The translations under genes and the position numbers were made by a program. A DNA stretch of 52,270 nucleotides from assembly GCA_900552115.1 (NCBI GenBank), contig URYP01000002.1, positions 1 to 52,270 on the forward strand, read 5' to 3'. Under the pieces are notes generated by a model. It saw nothing but the letters and a program-made list of their open reading frames with translations. It was not told where the DNA came from and searched no databases. Below are positions 16,102-24,782 of this stretch, one piece after another. This DNA is from an uncultured Oscillospiraceae bacterium. Lineage in GTDB: Bacteria > Bacillota > Clostridia > Oscillospirales > Acutalibacteraceae. The number at the start of each line of letters is the position of its first letter. The first letter of the stretch is position 1.

Positions 16102-17607
16102 ATGAAAGACCAAAAGCTTTTAAGTGTATGCCTGACTTATGTTAATCTAATTTTAAACTCCGTTATCAGCATATTTTTTACCCCTTTTCTAATCAGCAGC
16201 CTCGGCGTGGCGGAATATGGTATTTACCAATTGATTAGTTCCTTTGCCGGATATCTGATTATCATGAATTTTGGCGTAGGGACAATCATTACGCGCAACA
16301 TAACCCGATACATAACATTGGGGGACAAAAAAGGCCAGGAAAACTTTTTGTTTCTGGCCATGGTCATCACGGGCGTTTTACTGGTATTGCTGGGCGGTGT
16401 ATCTATAGGCATGTATTTTGGTATCGACCCCCTGTACGCCACGAAAATGACGGCGTCCGAGTTGGCCAATGCCAAACACCTGTATATACTCATGTGTTTC
16501 AATATTGGTTTTTCACTTATTGTCAACTCTTTTTCCGGGATTATTAACGCCTATGAAAAGTTTGCCGTCAATAACTCTTTTCAAATTTTAAAATACCTTC
16601 TCCGGATTGTAACCTTGGTATTGCTGCTGAATTTGGGATTCAAATCCTTTGCCATTGTCTTGACCGACCTCTTGCTGACCCTTTTTGTGCTGGCGTTGGA
16701 TTTGATTTACTGCTTTAAATCATTGGGCATACGCATCCGGTTTCATTTTTGGGACGGAGTACTGCTGCGTACGTCCATGGTGTTTGCACTCTCTATCTTT
16801 CTGCAAAGCATTGTCAGCCAGGTGAATAACAATTTGGACAGGGTTATTCTGGGGGCGATGACGACTACCACTGTTGTGGCGGTATATTCAATTTCACTGA
16901 CCCTGTACTCTATGTTTGCTTCTGTTACGGGCGCTATCAGCTCGGTTTTTTTGCCCAAGGCCACCCGCCTGCTGACCAAGGGCGCCTCTCCAAAGGCTAT
17001 GACCGATTTGATTATTCGTCCAGGACGCATCCAATTTATGATATCCTGCCTGTTTATTTCCGGCTTTGTTATATTTGGCAGGAATTTTTTGCTGAACTGG
17101 GTGGGCCCCCGTTTCCAGGACGCTTATCTGCCCACGATTATATTGTTTGTTCCCTTGGGAATTATGACGTCCCAGGGGGTGGTGGATGCGGTTCTCGACG
17201 CCATGATGAAACGTCTGGTCCGGTCTGTTGTACTGGTGTTTATGGCGGCTTTAAATGTTCTTTTATCCATCTTTCTCGTCCGGCATATTGGATTTATCGG
17301 CGCGGCGATCGGTACGGCCGCTTCCATTTTTACCGGCCATATCCTGATTATGGGGATTTACTATCAAAGGGTAATTAAGCTGCAAATGCTGCGGCTTTAT
17401 AAAGAAATCTATTTGCGGACAGCGCTCATCACTCTTGTGCTGGGAACCGGAGCGTATCTGCTGCTAAGCAGTCATTCTGTAGGATGGATCGCTCTTATGG
17501 CGGAGTGCGCGGCATACACGGTTATATTTGCGCTTTCGATGTTTTTCCTGGGTATGACGAATGAAGAAAAAACGTATGTGAAACGAAAATTACGGGTGAG
17601 AGCATGA
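16102..17607 (+). CDS. Wzx-like polysaccharide flippase (MOP superfamily)
   Basis: A 501-residue integral membrane protein with about 12-14 predicted hydrophobic helices. The N terminus (YVNLILNSVISIFFTPFLIS, then GVAEYGIYQLI) is typical of Wzx/RfbX flippases in the MOP superfamily. It should move the undecaprenyl-pyrophosphate repeat unit across the membrane for Wzy. The coding stretch is visibly more AT-rich than the capEFG genes downstream, as is common for wzx. Its stop overlaps the start of the following GT2 gene by four bases. Confidence 0.87.
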   Translation: MKDQKLLSVCLTYVNLILNSVISIFFTPFLISSLGVAEYGIYQLISSFAGYLIIMNFGVGTIITRNITRYITLGDKKGQENFLFLAMVITGVLLVLLGGVSIGMYFGIDPLYATKMTASELANAKHLYILMCFNIGFSLIVNSFSGIINAYEKFAVNNSFQILKYLLRIVTLVLLLNLGFKSFAIVLTDLLLTLFVLALDLIYCFKSLGIRIRFHFWDGVLLRTSMVFALSIFLQSIVSQVNNNLDRVILGAMTTTTVVAVYSISLTLYSMFASVTGAISSVFLPKATRLLTKGASPKAMTDLIIRPGRIQFMISCLFISGFVIFGRNFLLNWVGPRFQDAYLPTIILFVPLGIMTSQGVVDAVLDAMMKRLVRSVVLVFMAALNVLLSIFLVRHIGFIGAAIGTAASIFTGHILIMGIYYQRVIKLQMLRLYKEIYLRTALITLVLGTGAYLLLSSHSVGWIALMAECAAYTVIFALSMFFLGMTNEEKTYVKRKLRVRA

Positions 17608-18533
17608 GTGGTTTGGTAAGTATAGTAACGCCGTGTTATAATGGAGAGCGTTACATCGCGCGTTTTTTGGACTGTATCATAATGCAGACTTACCGTCCGC
17701 TGGAGCTGATCATCATCAACGACGGTTCCACCGACCGTACGCAGGATATTATCATGTCCTATCAGCAAAGGCTGCAGGAACAGGATATCCGGCTGATATA
17801 CCGCTGCCAGGACAATAAAGGACAAGCCTCCGCCTTGAATGTGGGGCTAGAGCTGTTTACCGGTGAATATTTCATATGGCCCGATTCAGATGATTTGCTG
17901 TACCCTGCATTTATTTCCCGCTGCGTTTGTTATCTGAAAGAGAACCCCGCCTTTGGTCTGGTTTTAACCAAAAGCGATAAACTGGACGAGTCGGACATGG
18001 AAACACGGCTGCCCACCGGGATCAACAGGTCAAACGCAGAGCAGCTGTTCCAAAACGTCCTGTATAGAAAGAGCATATTTAATCTTGGGTTCATGATTCG
18101 GACAGAGGTGCTGCTGAAAGCGATTCCGCAGAGAACCATTTGCGAAAGCCGCCACGGACAGAACATCCAAATTTTACTGCCGGTATCCTATCAGGCTAAG
18201 TGCGGTTTTATAGATGAATCCCTCTGCGCCAGGGTTGTCCGGGCCGACAGCCATTCCCATTCTTATGATATCCGTGACCTGGACGTTCTCTATTGGCGGA
18301 CGGCAGGCATTATGGATATACTAATACAGACCTTGCGCCAAATGCCTTTTGAGGTTCAGCCATATCGCGTGTACTATGAGGCACAGAGGGATCTTTACAA
18401 AATGCGCATGGACATGCTGAAAAACGCTGTGGACAAGCCCTCTGCAAAAAAATATTTGAAAAATACAGGGCGGATCATGGGCCGATGGATCATCGATATT
18501 CTAAAAGCGGCTCTGCGATTGTTTAAATCGTAG
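17604..18533 (+). CDS. GT2-family glycosyltransferase
   Basis: A 309-residue GT-A enzyme. SIVTPCYNGERYI opens the nucleotide-binding domain, ELIIINDGSTDRTQDI is the classic GT2 motif, and WPDSDDLLYP carries the DXD motif. The C-terminal part is less conserved and has a hydrophobic/amphipathic end but no clear membrane anchor. It is coupled to wzx by an ATGA overlap. It adds one sugar to the lipid-linked unit; the acceptor is unknown. Confidence 0.87.
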   Translation: MSGLVSIVTPCYNGERYIARFLDCIIMQTYRPLELIIINDGSTDRTQDIIMSYQQRLQEQDIRLIYRCQDNKGQASALNVGLELFTGEYFIWPDSDDLLYPAFISRCVCYLKENPAFGLVLTKSDKLDESDMETRLPTGINRSNAEQLFQNVLYRKSIFNLGFMIRTEVLLKAIPQRTICESRHGQNIQILLPVSYQAKCGFIDESLCARVVRADSHSHSYDIRDLDVLYWRTAGIMDILIQTLRQMPFEVQPYRVYYEAQRDLYKMRMDMLKNAVDKPSAKKYLKNTGRIMGRWIIDILKAALRLFKS

Positions 18534-18558
18534 TTCTTCGCCGGAAAAGAGCTTACAT

Positions 18559-19773
18559 ATGAAACAGCAAAGGATTGGCATACTGACTTTTCATCGAAGC
18601 TATAATTATGGGGCGTTTTTGCAGTGCTATTCGCTTGTTGAGCGTCTCAAGCAACAGTTTCCCAACGCTGTGGTGGAGGTGGTCGACTATACGTCTCCAC
18701 GCACTATGGAGGGATATCGGCTAAAGCTTGAGCAAACGCCCCGGCGATACCGGGAAAGCCTGTCTGTTCGAAATCAGAAATTTGAAGAATCAATCCAATA
18801 CTTGCCGCTGTCGCCATTTCGTATGTGCAGCGACGATTATGAGAAATTGTTCCGCGCCGTCAGCGAACGGTATGACGTGCTGGTGGTTGGCAGCGATGCC
18901 GTATTCAATTGGGGCGGCAAGGGCTTGCCTAACGCGTATTTTCCAGATGACCGCGTCTCATCCCACCGGGTTAGCTACGCGGCGTCCTGCTATGGTATGG
19001 ATTATAGCGATATGTCTGAGCGGGACAGGCAGATCATAAAAAATAGCCTGTCGTCGTTTTCTTATTTGGGAGTGCGGGATAATGCCACGGAAAAACTGGT
19101 GAAATCGCTCTGCGGTCAGGTGCCGGTGTTCCACAATGGCGATCCCAGTTGCTTTTTAGATCTGGATAAGCTGCCTGTAGACAGAACCCGCTTAAAGGAA
19201 AAGCTGGAAAGGCAGGGCGTGGATTTTAAAAAGCCCGTTATCGGTTTGATGGCCGGCAGCCATATTGGCCATGAAGTGGCAAGACATTTTAAAGGCAGGG
19301 CCCAATTAGTCGCCGTGTATGAGCCGAATCCCTATGCGGATGTCTTTTTGTATGATCTGAATCCTTTTGAATGGGCCTGCGTTTTTGGTTTGTTCGATGT
19401 CACGCTTACACACTTTTTCCATGGCACCATGTTTTCGCTTAAAAATGAAACGCCGGTCATGGCTGTGGAATTAAACACGCCTTACGCGAAACGCTATAAG
19501 ACCAAGATACGGGATGTGCTGGAACGACTGCACCTGGAAGACTATCACTATACGTGGAACCGGTTAAATTGGAGCCGTACCAGACGCCTGGCAAATAAAT
19601 TGGGGGTTTTTACAGACTGGGATTTTTGGACACCGGTCTGTGAAGAAATAGAGCGTACGTTTTCCGGCGGTAAACGAAAAACGCTCAAACATGTGTTTCA
19701 GGACGAGGTGCAATCGGCCGCATCCTTTTGGGACGCGCTGAATCAGTTGTTGGAAAAGGGGTATAAACAATGA
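18559..19773 (+). CDS. Polysaccharide pyruvyl transferase family protein
   Basis: A 404-residue protein of the PS_pyruv_trans/CsaB family. The N terminus ILTFHRSYNYGAFLQCYSLV, the central VLVVGSDAVFNWGGKG and the C-terminal THFFHGTMFSLKNETPVMAV are the family's recurring motifs. Such enzymes form pyruvate ketals on hexoses or hexosamines using phosphoenolpyruvate, adding negative charge to the polymer. Pyruvylated secondary wall polymers in Gram-positives can anchor SLH-domain proteins, which would be one use here. The gene overlaps wecC-like by four bases (ATGA). Confidence 0.83.
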   Translation: MKQQRIGILTFHRSYNYGAFLQCYSLVERLKQQFPNAVVEVVDYTSPRTMEGYRLKLEQTPRRYRESLSVRNQKFEESIQYLPLSPFRMCSDDYEKLFRAVSERYDVLVVGSDAVFNWGGKGLPNAYFPDDRVSSHRVSYAASCYGMDYSDMSERDRQIIKNSLSSFSYLGVRDNATEKLVKSLCGQVPVFHNGDPSCFLDLDKLPVDRTRLKEKLERQGVDFKKPVIGLMAGSHIGHEVARHFKGRAQLVAVYEPNPYADVFLYDLNPFEWACVFGLFDVTLTHFFHGTMFSLKNETPVMAVELNTPYAKRYKTKIRDVLERLHLEDYHYTWNRLNWSRTRRLANKLGVFTDWDFWTPVCEEIERTFSGGKRKTLKHVFQDEVQSAASFWDALNQLLEKGYKQ

Positions 19774-20996
19774 TGATTAATGTAATTGGTATGGGATATA
19801 TCGGACTACCAACCGCCCTCATGTTTGCTGTTCATGGAGTGGAAGTCGTAGGTACCGATTACAACAAAGAGCTGGTTGAAACGCTGCGTTCGGGAAAGCT
19901 CACCTTTGAGGAAAAAGGATTGCAAGACTTATTCGCACAGGCGCAACAGGCCGGCATCCGCTTTACAACCGATTATTTATGTACAGATACGTATATTGTA
20001 GCGGTTCCGACACCTTATGATAAGGTTAGCAAAAAAATTGATGCCTGCTATGTCACAGCGGCTGTGAAACAGGTTTTGGCTGTATGCCCCAGGGGGGCGA
20101 CCATTATTATTGAATCGACGGTGTCACCGGGCACCATTGATAAATTTATCCGGCCGATCATCCGGGAAAGCCAATGGGAAATAGGGACGGATATACATCT
20201 GGTCCATGCTCCGGAGCGCATTATCCCGGGAAATATGATCTATGAATTGGAGCATAACTCCAGAACCATTGGAGCCGACAATAACGCGGTTGGTGAACGT
20301 GTGAAAAAGCTGTATTCCTCCTTTTGCAAAGGGGACATTGCCGTCACGGATATCCGCACCGCGGAGATGACCAAAGTCGTGGAAAATACCTATCGGGATA
20401 TCAACATCGCCTATGCCAATGAACTCGCCAAAATTTGCCGAAGCGATGATATGGACGTCTATGAGATTATTCGCATTGCCAACAAACATCCGCGCGTGAA
20501 TATCCTGAGTCCCGGCCCCGGCGTGGGCGGTCACTGTATTTCTGTTGATCCGTGGTTCCTGGTGGGCGATTATCCGGGATTGGCCAACATCATATTGGCT
20601 GCGCGCAAGATCAATGATTCCATGCCGGAATTTGTATTGGAGCGGATTCACAACATTATGACGCACCACGGAATGACGGATACGACCCGTGTGGGCATCT
20701 ATGGACTGACCTACAAAGAAAATATTGATGATATGCGGGAGAGTCCCACCTTGCAGATGTTGCAGATTATGGACCGGCATCTGGCTGGTGGAATGGTAAA
20801 AGTGTATGATCCGTTTATACTAAAAGATGTGGTGCCCAACCAGTATCATAACCTGGATGCCTTTTTGGACAGCGTTGACCTGGTTGTCATCATGGTTGGC
20901 CATGATGAGATTAAGAGCCAAATGCATAAGCTGGAAAATAAGATTGTACTGGATACGCGGCATATCTGCTCGTCCGATACCGTATATCGGCTGTAA
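19770..20996 (+). CDS. wecC: UDP-N-acetylmannosamine dehydrogenase-like (WecC family)
   Basis: A 408-residue NAD-dependent nucleotide-sugar dehydrogenase performing two successive oxidations to a UDP-uronic acid. The Rossmann motif GMGYIGLPTA (7-16) is N-terminal; ESTVSPGT (115-122) and the catalytic Cys256 in GPGVGGHCISVDPWF are intact. The VDPWF ending after the cysteine is characteristic of WecC/TviB-type enzymes acting on UDP-HexNAc rather than of UDP-glucose dehydrogenase. If the substrate is UDP-ManNAc, the 2-epimerase encoded at 23401 could supply it. Start may be 19770 or the adjacent ATG at 19773. Confidence 0.85.
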   Translation: MMINVIGMGYIGLPTALMFAVHGVEVVGTDYNKELVETLRSGKLTFEEKGLQDLFAQAQQAGIRFTTDYLCTDTYIVAVPTPYDKVSKKIDACYVTAAVKQVLAVCPRGATIIIESTVSPGTIDKFIRPIIRESQWEIGTDIHLVHAPERIIPGNMIYELEHNSRTIGADNNAVGERVKKLYSSFCKGDIAVTDIRTAEMTKVVENTYRDINIAYANELAKICRSDDMDVYEIIRIANKHPRVNILSPGPGVGGHCISVDPWFLVGDYPGLANIILAARKINDSMPEFVLERIHNIMTHHGMTDTTRVGIYGLTYKENIDDMRESPTLQMLQIMDRHLAGGMVKVYDPFILKDVVPNQYHNLDAFLDSVDLVVIMVGHDEIKSQMHKLENKIVLDTRHICSSDTVYRL

Positions 20997-21207
20997 ATAA
21001 GGCGGAGGCCAAAAATAAGTGGCATGTGGTTGCGGTTCATGGGGATACTAGTGTTGCCTGAAGTGATTCCGCCTATCTCCATCAGGATGGGATAACGGCG
21101 CACGCCACGTCTTTTGCTTTGAATGCGCGGTATCGAAAAAGTGTGATGCATCTCATCCATACGGAGCGGCTGTACAATAGGATTTCTGTTATTTTGGAGG
21201 AAATACC
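20997..21207 (+). other. Seam between two polysaccharide modules, no gene recognised
   Basis: This 211-nt stretch separates the WecC-like gene from capE inside an otherwise tightly packed operon. I see no credible ORF, strong hairpin or T run. A TACAAT at 21173-21178 has no convincing -35 partner. GC content appears to rise on the capE side. Confidence 0.4.
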
Positions 21208-22251
21208 ATGAATTTTGAACACAAAACCCTTCTCATAACCGGGGGTACCGGTTCGTTCGGCAACGCGGTGCTCAATCGTTTTCTGGAAACCGATATCGGG
21301 GAAATCCGCATTTTTTCCCGCGATGAAAAAAAACAGGACGACATGAGGCATGAGTTCCAGGCCAAAATGCCGGAAGTAGCCGATAAAATTAAGTTTTTTA
21401 TCGGCGACGTCCGGGATCTTGGCAGCGTAAAAAACGCCATGCACGGCGTGGATTATATTTTTCATGCCGCCGCGCTCAAGCAGGTACCATCCTGCGAGTT
21501 CTTTCCGGTTGAGGCGGTCAAAACCAACGTGCTGGGTACCGATAACGTGCTGACGGCCGCCATCGGCGCCGGGGTGCGAAAGGTTATCTGCCTGTCTACC
21601 GACAAGGCGGCCTATCCGGTCAACGCCATGGGGACCTCCAAGGCAATGATGGAAAAGGTTGTGGTGGCCAAGAGCCGCACGGTATCGCCGGACGATACCA
21701 TGATCTGCTGTACCCGCTACGGCAACGTGATGTGTTCGCGGGGCTCGGTGATCCCGCTGTTTATCGAGCAGATCAGGGCCGGTAAACCCCTGACGGTGAC
21801 CGAGCCGTCTATGACGCGGTTTATCATGTCGCTGGAAGAGGCGGTGGAGCTGGTGCTGTTCGCGTTCGACCAGGCGCAGGCCGGCGACATTATGGTTCAG
21901 AAAGCGCCGGCCTGCACCATCGGCGTGTTGGCGCAGGCGGTCAAGGAGTTGTTCCATGCCGACAACGAGGTCAAGATTATCGGCATACGTCATGGCGAAA
22001 AAATGTACGAAACCCTGCTTACCAACGAAGAATGCGCCCACGCGATCGATATGGGCGATTTTTACCGCGTGCCGGCTGACAAGCGGGATCTTAACTATGA
22101 TAAGTTTTTTAAACAGGGAGACACACAGCGCAACCCGCTGACCGAGTTTAACTCGAACAACACGGAGCTGTTATCAGTGGAGCAGGTCAAGGAAAAGCTG
22201 CTGTCACTCACCTATATCCGGGAGGAAATCGCCGCGTGGGAGGCCCGCTGA
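21208..22251 (+). CDS. capE: UDP-N-acetylglucosamine 4,6-dehydratase/5-epimerase (CapE)
   Basis: A 347-residue short-chain dehydrogenase-type enzyme catalysing the first step to UDP-N-acetyl-L-fucosamine from UDP-GlcNAc. TGGTGSFGNA (11-20) binds NADP, FSRDEKKQDDMR (36-47) is typical of the CapE/FlaA1 group, and the catalytic segment CLSTDKAAYPVNAMGTSK has Met141-x3-Lys145 where most relatives have Tyr-x3-Lys, as described for CapE. TTGGAGG precedes the ATG. capF follows after one base and capG after two more, the standard order of this pathway. Alternative: PseB-like activity, but the neighbours argue for CapE. Confidence 0.9.
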   Translation: MNFEHKTLLITGGTGSFGNAVLNRFLETDIGEIRIFSRDEKKQDDMRHEFQAKMPEVADKIKFFIGDVRDLGSVKNAMHGVDYIFHAAALKQVPSCEFFPVEAVKTNVLGTDNVLTAAIGAGVRKVICLSTDKAAYPVNAMGTSKAMMEKVVVAKSRTVSPDDTMICCTRYGNVMCSRGSVIPLFIEQIRAGKPLTVTEPSMTRFIMSLEEAVELVLFAFDQAQAGDIMVQKAPACTIGVLAQAVKELFHADNEVKIIGIRHGEKMYETLLTNEECAHAIDMGDFYRVPADKRDLNYDKFFKQGDTQRNPLTEFNSNNTELLSVEQVKEKLLSLTYIREEIAAWEAR

Positions 22252-22252
22252 T

Positions 22253-23398
22253 ATGAATATACTTGTTACCGGCGCCCGCGGGTTTATCGGCAAAAACCTG
22301 TGCGCTTCACTAGAAAATATACGCGATGGAAAAGATTCGGCCAGCGGTATCGATCCCGCGCTCACGATTTGGGAATACGATATCGACACGGACCCGGCGC
22401 TGCTGGACGGGTATTGCCGCGGCGCCGATATCGTGTTTCATCTGGCAGGGATCAACCGTCCCCCCCATACGGAGGATTTCATGCAGGGGAATTTCGGGTT
22501 CACCTCGCTGCTGCTGGATACGCTGAAGCGGCAGGGCAATACCTGTCCGGTGATGCTGGCGTCGTCCATCCAGGCGGAGCGGGACAATCCCTATGGTCAG
22601 AGTAAAAAGGCGGGGGAGGACCTGCTGTTTGCCTATGCGGAGGAAACGGGTGCGCCGGTGTACGTGTACCGGTTTCCCAATGTGTTCGGCAAGTGGTGCC
22701 GGCCGAATTACAACAGCGTTATCGCGACGTTCTGTTATAATGTGGCACGGGATTTGCCCATTACAGTCAACGATCCCGCGCATGAGATGACGCTGATTTA
22801 CATTGATGATATTGTGCGTGAACTTTTGAACGCCCTGAAGGGCTGCCCGACGCGGGATGGTGTGTTTTGCCGGGTGCCGGTCGAGCATATGGCGGCACTG
22901 GGAGACCTGGCCAACTGGATCCGGTCATTCCGCGATACGCGGAAAACGCTTCAGGTGCCGAATATGACCGAGGGCGGGCTGGTCAAAAAGCTGTACGCGA
23001 CGTATTTATCCTATTTGCCGGAGGAGGCCTTTTCTTATCCGCTGAAAATGAACGTGGACGAGCGGGGCAGCTTTACGGAAATCCTGCGCACGGCGGATCG
23101 CGGCCAGTTCTCAGTAAACATATCTAAGCCCGGGATTACCAAGGGTAATCACTGGCACCACACCAAAAACGAAAAATTTCTCGTGGTCAGCGGGCGGGGC
23201 GTGATCCGGTTCCGCCGGCCGGGGGAGGACAACATCATCGAATACCCGGTTTCCGGGGACAAGCTCGAGGTGGTGGATATCCCGGTGGGTTACACCCACA
23301 ATATTCAAAACCTTGGCGACACGGATATGGTGACCTTTATGTGGTGCAGCGAGTGTTTTGATCCGGACCATCCGGATACGTTTTTTTTGGAGGTTTAA
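22253..23398 (+). CDS. capF: Bifunctional epimerase/reductase with cupin domain (CapF)
   Basis: A 381-residue protein with an N-terminal Rossmann domain (TGARGFIGKNL, 6-16; YGQSKKAGEDLL as the YxxxK catalytic segment) and a C-terminal cupin domain from about residue 250, with metal-binding histidines around HWHHTKNEKF (near 299). CapF epimerises C-3 and reduces C-4 of the CapE product, giving UDP-N-acetyl-L-talosamine (UDP-6-deoxy-TalNAc). Both domains are complete. It lies between capE and capG with 1-2 nt spacing. Confidence 0.92.
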   Translation: MNILVTGARGFIGKNLCASLENIRDGKDSASGIDPALTIWEYDIDTDPALLDGYCRGADIVFHLAGINRPPHTEDFMQGNFGFTSLLLDTLKRQGNTCPVMLASSIQAERDNPYGQSKKAGEDLLFAYAEETGAPVYVYRFPNVFGKWCRPNYNSVIATFCYNVARDLPITVNDPAHEMTLIYIDDIVRELLNALKGCPTRDGVFCRVPVEHMAALGDLANWIRSFRDTRKTLQVPNMTEGGLVKKLYATYLSYLPEEAFSYPLKMNVDERGSFTEILRTADRGQFSVNISKPGITKGNHWHHTKNEKFLVVSGRGVIRFRRPGEDNIIEYPVSGDKLEVVDIPVGYTHNIQNLGDTDMVTFMWCSECFDPDHPDTFFLEV

Positions 23399-23400
23399 GC

Positions 23401-24543
23401 ATGGGAAAGCTGAAGCTCATGACGATCATCGGCACCCGCCCGGAAATCATCCGGCTGTCGGAGGTCATCAAGAAGTGCGATGCCTATTTTGATCAGAACC
23501 TTGTCCACACGGGACAGAATTACGATTATACGCTGAACCAAATATTTTTCGAAGACTTGGGCCTGAGGCAGCCGGACCATTATCTCGACGCGGTGGGAAG
23601 CGACCTGGGAGAGACGATTGGACAGATCATAGCCAAAAGCTATGCGCTAATGGCGAAGGAGCGGCCGGACGCCCTGTTGATTCTGGGCGACACCAATTCC
23701 TGCCTGTCCGCCATCAGCGCCAAACGGCTGAAAATCCCGATTTTTCACATGGAGGCCGGTAACCGCTGCTTTGATGAAAACCTGCCGGAAGAGACCAATC
23801 GCCGCATCGTCGACCACATTGCCGATGTCAATATGTGTTACAGCGAACATGCCCGCCGATATCTGAATGCGGAGGGAACGGCGAAGGAGCGCACCTATGT
23901 GACCGGTTCTCCCATGGCGGAAGTGCTGACCGCCAACTGGGAGAAAATTGGTGCGAGCCGGGTGTTGGATACGCTGCGGCTGGAAAAGGGACGCTATATC
24001 CTGTTGTCCGCCCACCGGGAAGAAAATATGGATACCGACAAGAGTTTTATGGCGCTGATGAACGCGGTCAACGCCATGGCGGAAACCTACCAGATGCCCA
24101 TTATTTATTCCACCCATCCCCGCAGCCGCAAGCGGATTGAAGCAAACGGCTTTGTGTTCCATCCGCTGGTACGTAGCCTGCAGCCCTTCGGATTCAGCGA
24201 TTACAATCATTTGCAGATGAACGCCTTCTGTGTGGTTTCAGACAGCGGCACCCTGCCGGAGGAAAGCGCCTACTTTAACGCTAAAGGCCATCCTTTCCCG
24301 GCGGTTTGTATCCGGACCTCGACCGAACGGCCGGAGGCAATCGATAAGGGCAACTTTATTTTGGGCGGCATCACCACCGAACAGGTGCTGCAAGCTGTGG
24401 ATATGGCGGTCGCTATGCAGGAAAGCGGGGATTTTGGGTGTCCCGTACCCAATTATACGGACGAAAACGTCAGCACAAAAGTGGTCAAAATTATTCAATC
24501 CTACACCGGCATCGTCAATAAAATGGTTTGGCGAAAAGAATAA
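23401..24543 (+). CDS. capG: UDP-N-acetylglucosamine 2-epimerase family (CapG/WecB)
   Basis: A 380-residue non-hydrolysing 2-epimerase of GT-B-like fold. Motifs are MTIIGTRPEIIRLSEVIKK at the N terminus, HTGQNYDYTLN (36-46), LGDTNSC, HMEAGNRCFDENLPEE with the conserved glutamate, and SAHREENMD. In the CapEFG pathway it gives UDP-N-acetyl-L-fucosamine. It is the only 2-epimerase in the locus, so it is also a candidate supplier of UDP-ManNAc for the WecC-like enzyme. It is the last gene of the operon, followed by an intrinsic terminator 14 nt later. Confidence 0.9.
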   Translation: MGKLKLMTIIGTRPEIIRLSEVIKKCDAYFDQNLVHTGQNYDYTLNQIFFEDLGLRQPDHYLDAVGSDLGETIGQIIAKSYALMAKERPDALLILGDTNSCLSAISAKRLKIPIFHMEAGNRCFDENLPEETNRRIVDHIADVNMCYSEHARRYLNAEGTAKERTYVTGSPMAEVLTANWEKIGASRVLDTLRLEKGRYILLSAHREENMDTDKSFMALMNAVNAMAETYQMPIIYSTHPRSRKRIEANGFVFHPLVRSLQPFGFSDYNHLQMNAFCVVSDSGTLPEESAYFNAKGHPFPAVCIRTSTERPEAIDKGNFILGGITTEQVLQAVDMAVAMQESGDFGCPVPNYTDENVSTKVVKIIQSYTGIVNKMVWRKE

Positions 24544-24556
24544 TTTACAATTTAGC

Positions 24557-24592
24557 AGGATAGCCTTCTTCATAGGAGGCTATCCTTTTTTT
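24557..24592 (+). terminator. Intrinsic terminator of the polysaccharide operon
   Basis: AGGATAGCCT (24557-24566) pairs perfectly with AGGCTATCCT (24577-24586), followed by a run of seven Ts. It closes the roughly 21-kb transcription unit. Confidence 0.88.
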
Positions 24593-24708
24593 ATCTGTAT
24601 GTTGGTCACTGGCATCACGCCTTTAAAGACAAATAAGGCTGGAACAAATACGAAGACGTCATGGTTTTAAAAATCACAATCTATTAAAAGGACTTTTCAA
24701 AGCTTTCC

Positions 24709-24737
24709 GAATATTTTCCCTTATCGCGCAAACACTA
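24709..24737 (+). promoter_or_regulatory. Candidate sigma-G promoter of spoVT
   Basis: GAATA (24709-24713) matches the sigma-G -35 and AACACTA (24731-24737) matches five of seven positions of the CATAMTA -10, with 17 bp between. spoVT is sigma-G dependent in Bacillus subtilis. The match is by eye only. Confidence 0.35.
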
Positions 24738-24782
24738 CCAGTACACCAATAATTTCACAGATAAAAAGGGAGATATAGTCGT

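Noticed and set aside
20124..20780. 218-codon minus-strand frame
   Set aside because: Shadow of the WecC-like gene; composition mirrors the antisense strand.
21082..22041. 319-codon minus-strand frame
   Set aside because: Shadow of capE; long only because of the GC-rich codon pattern.
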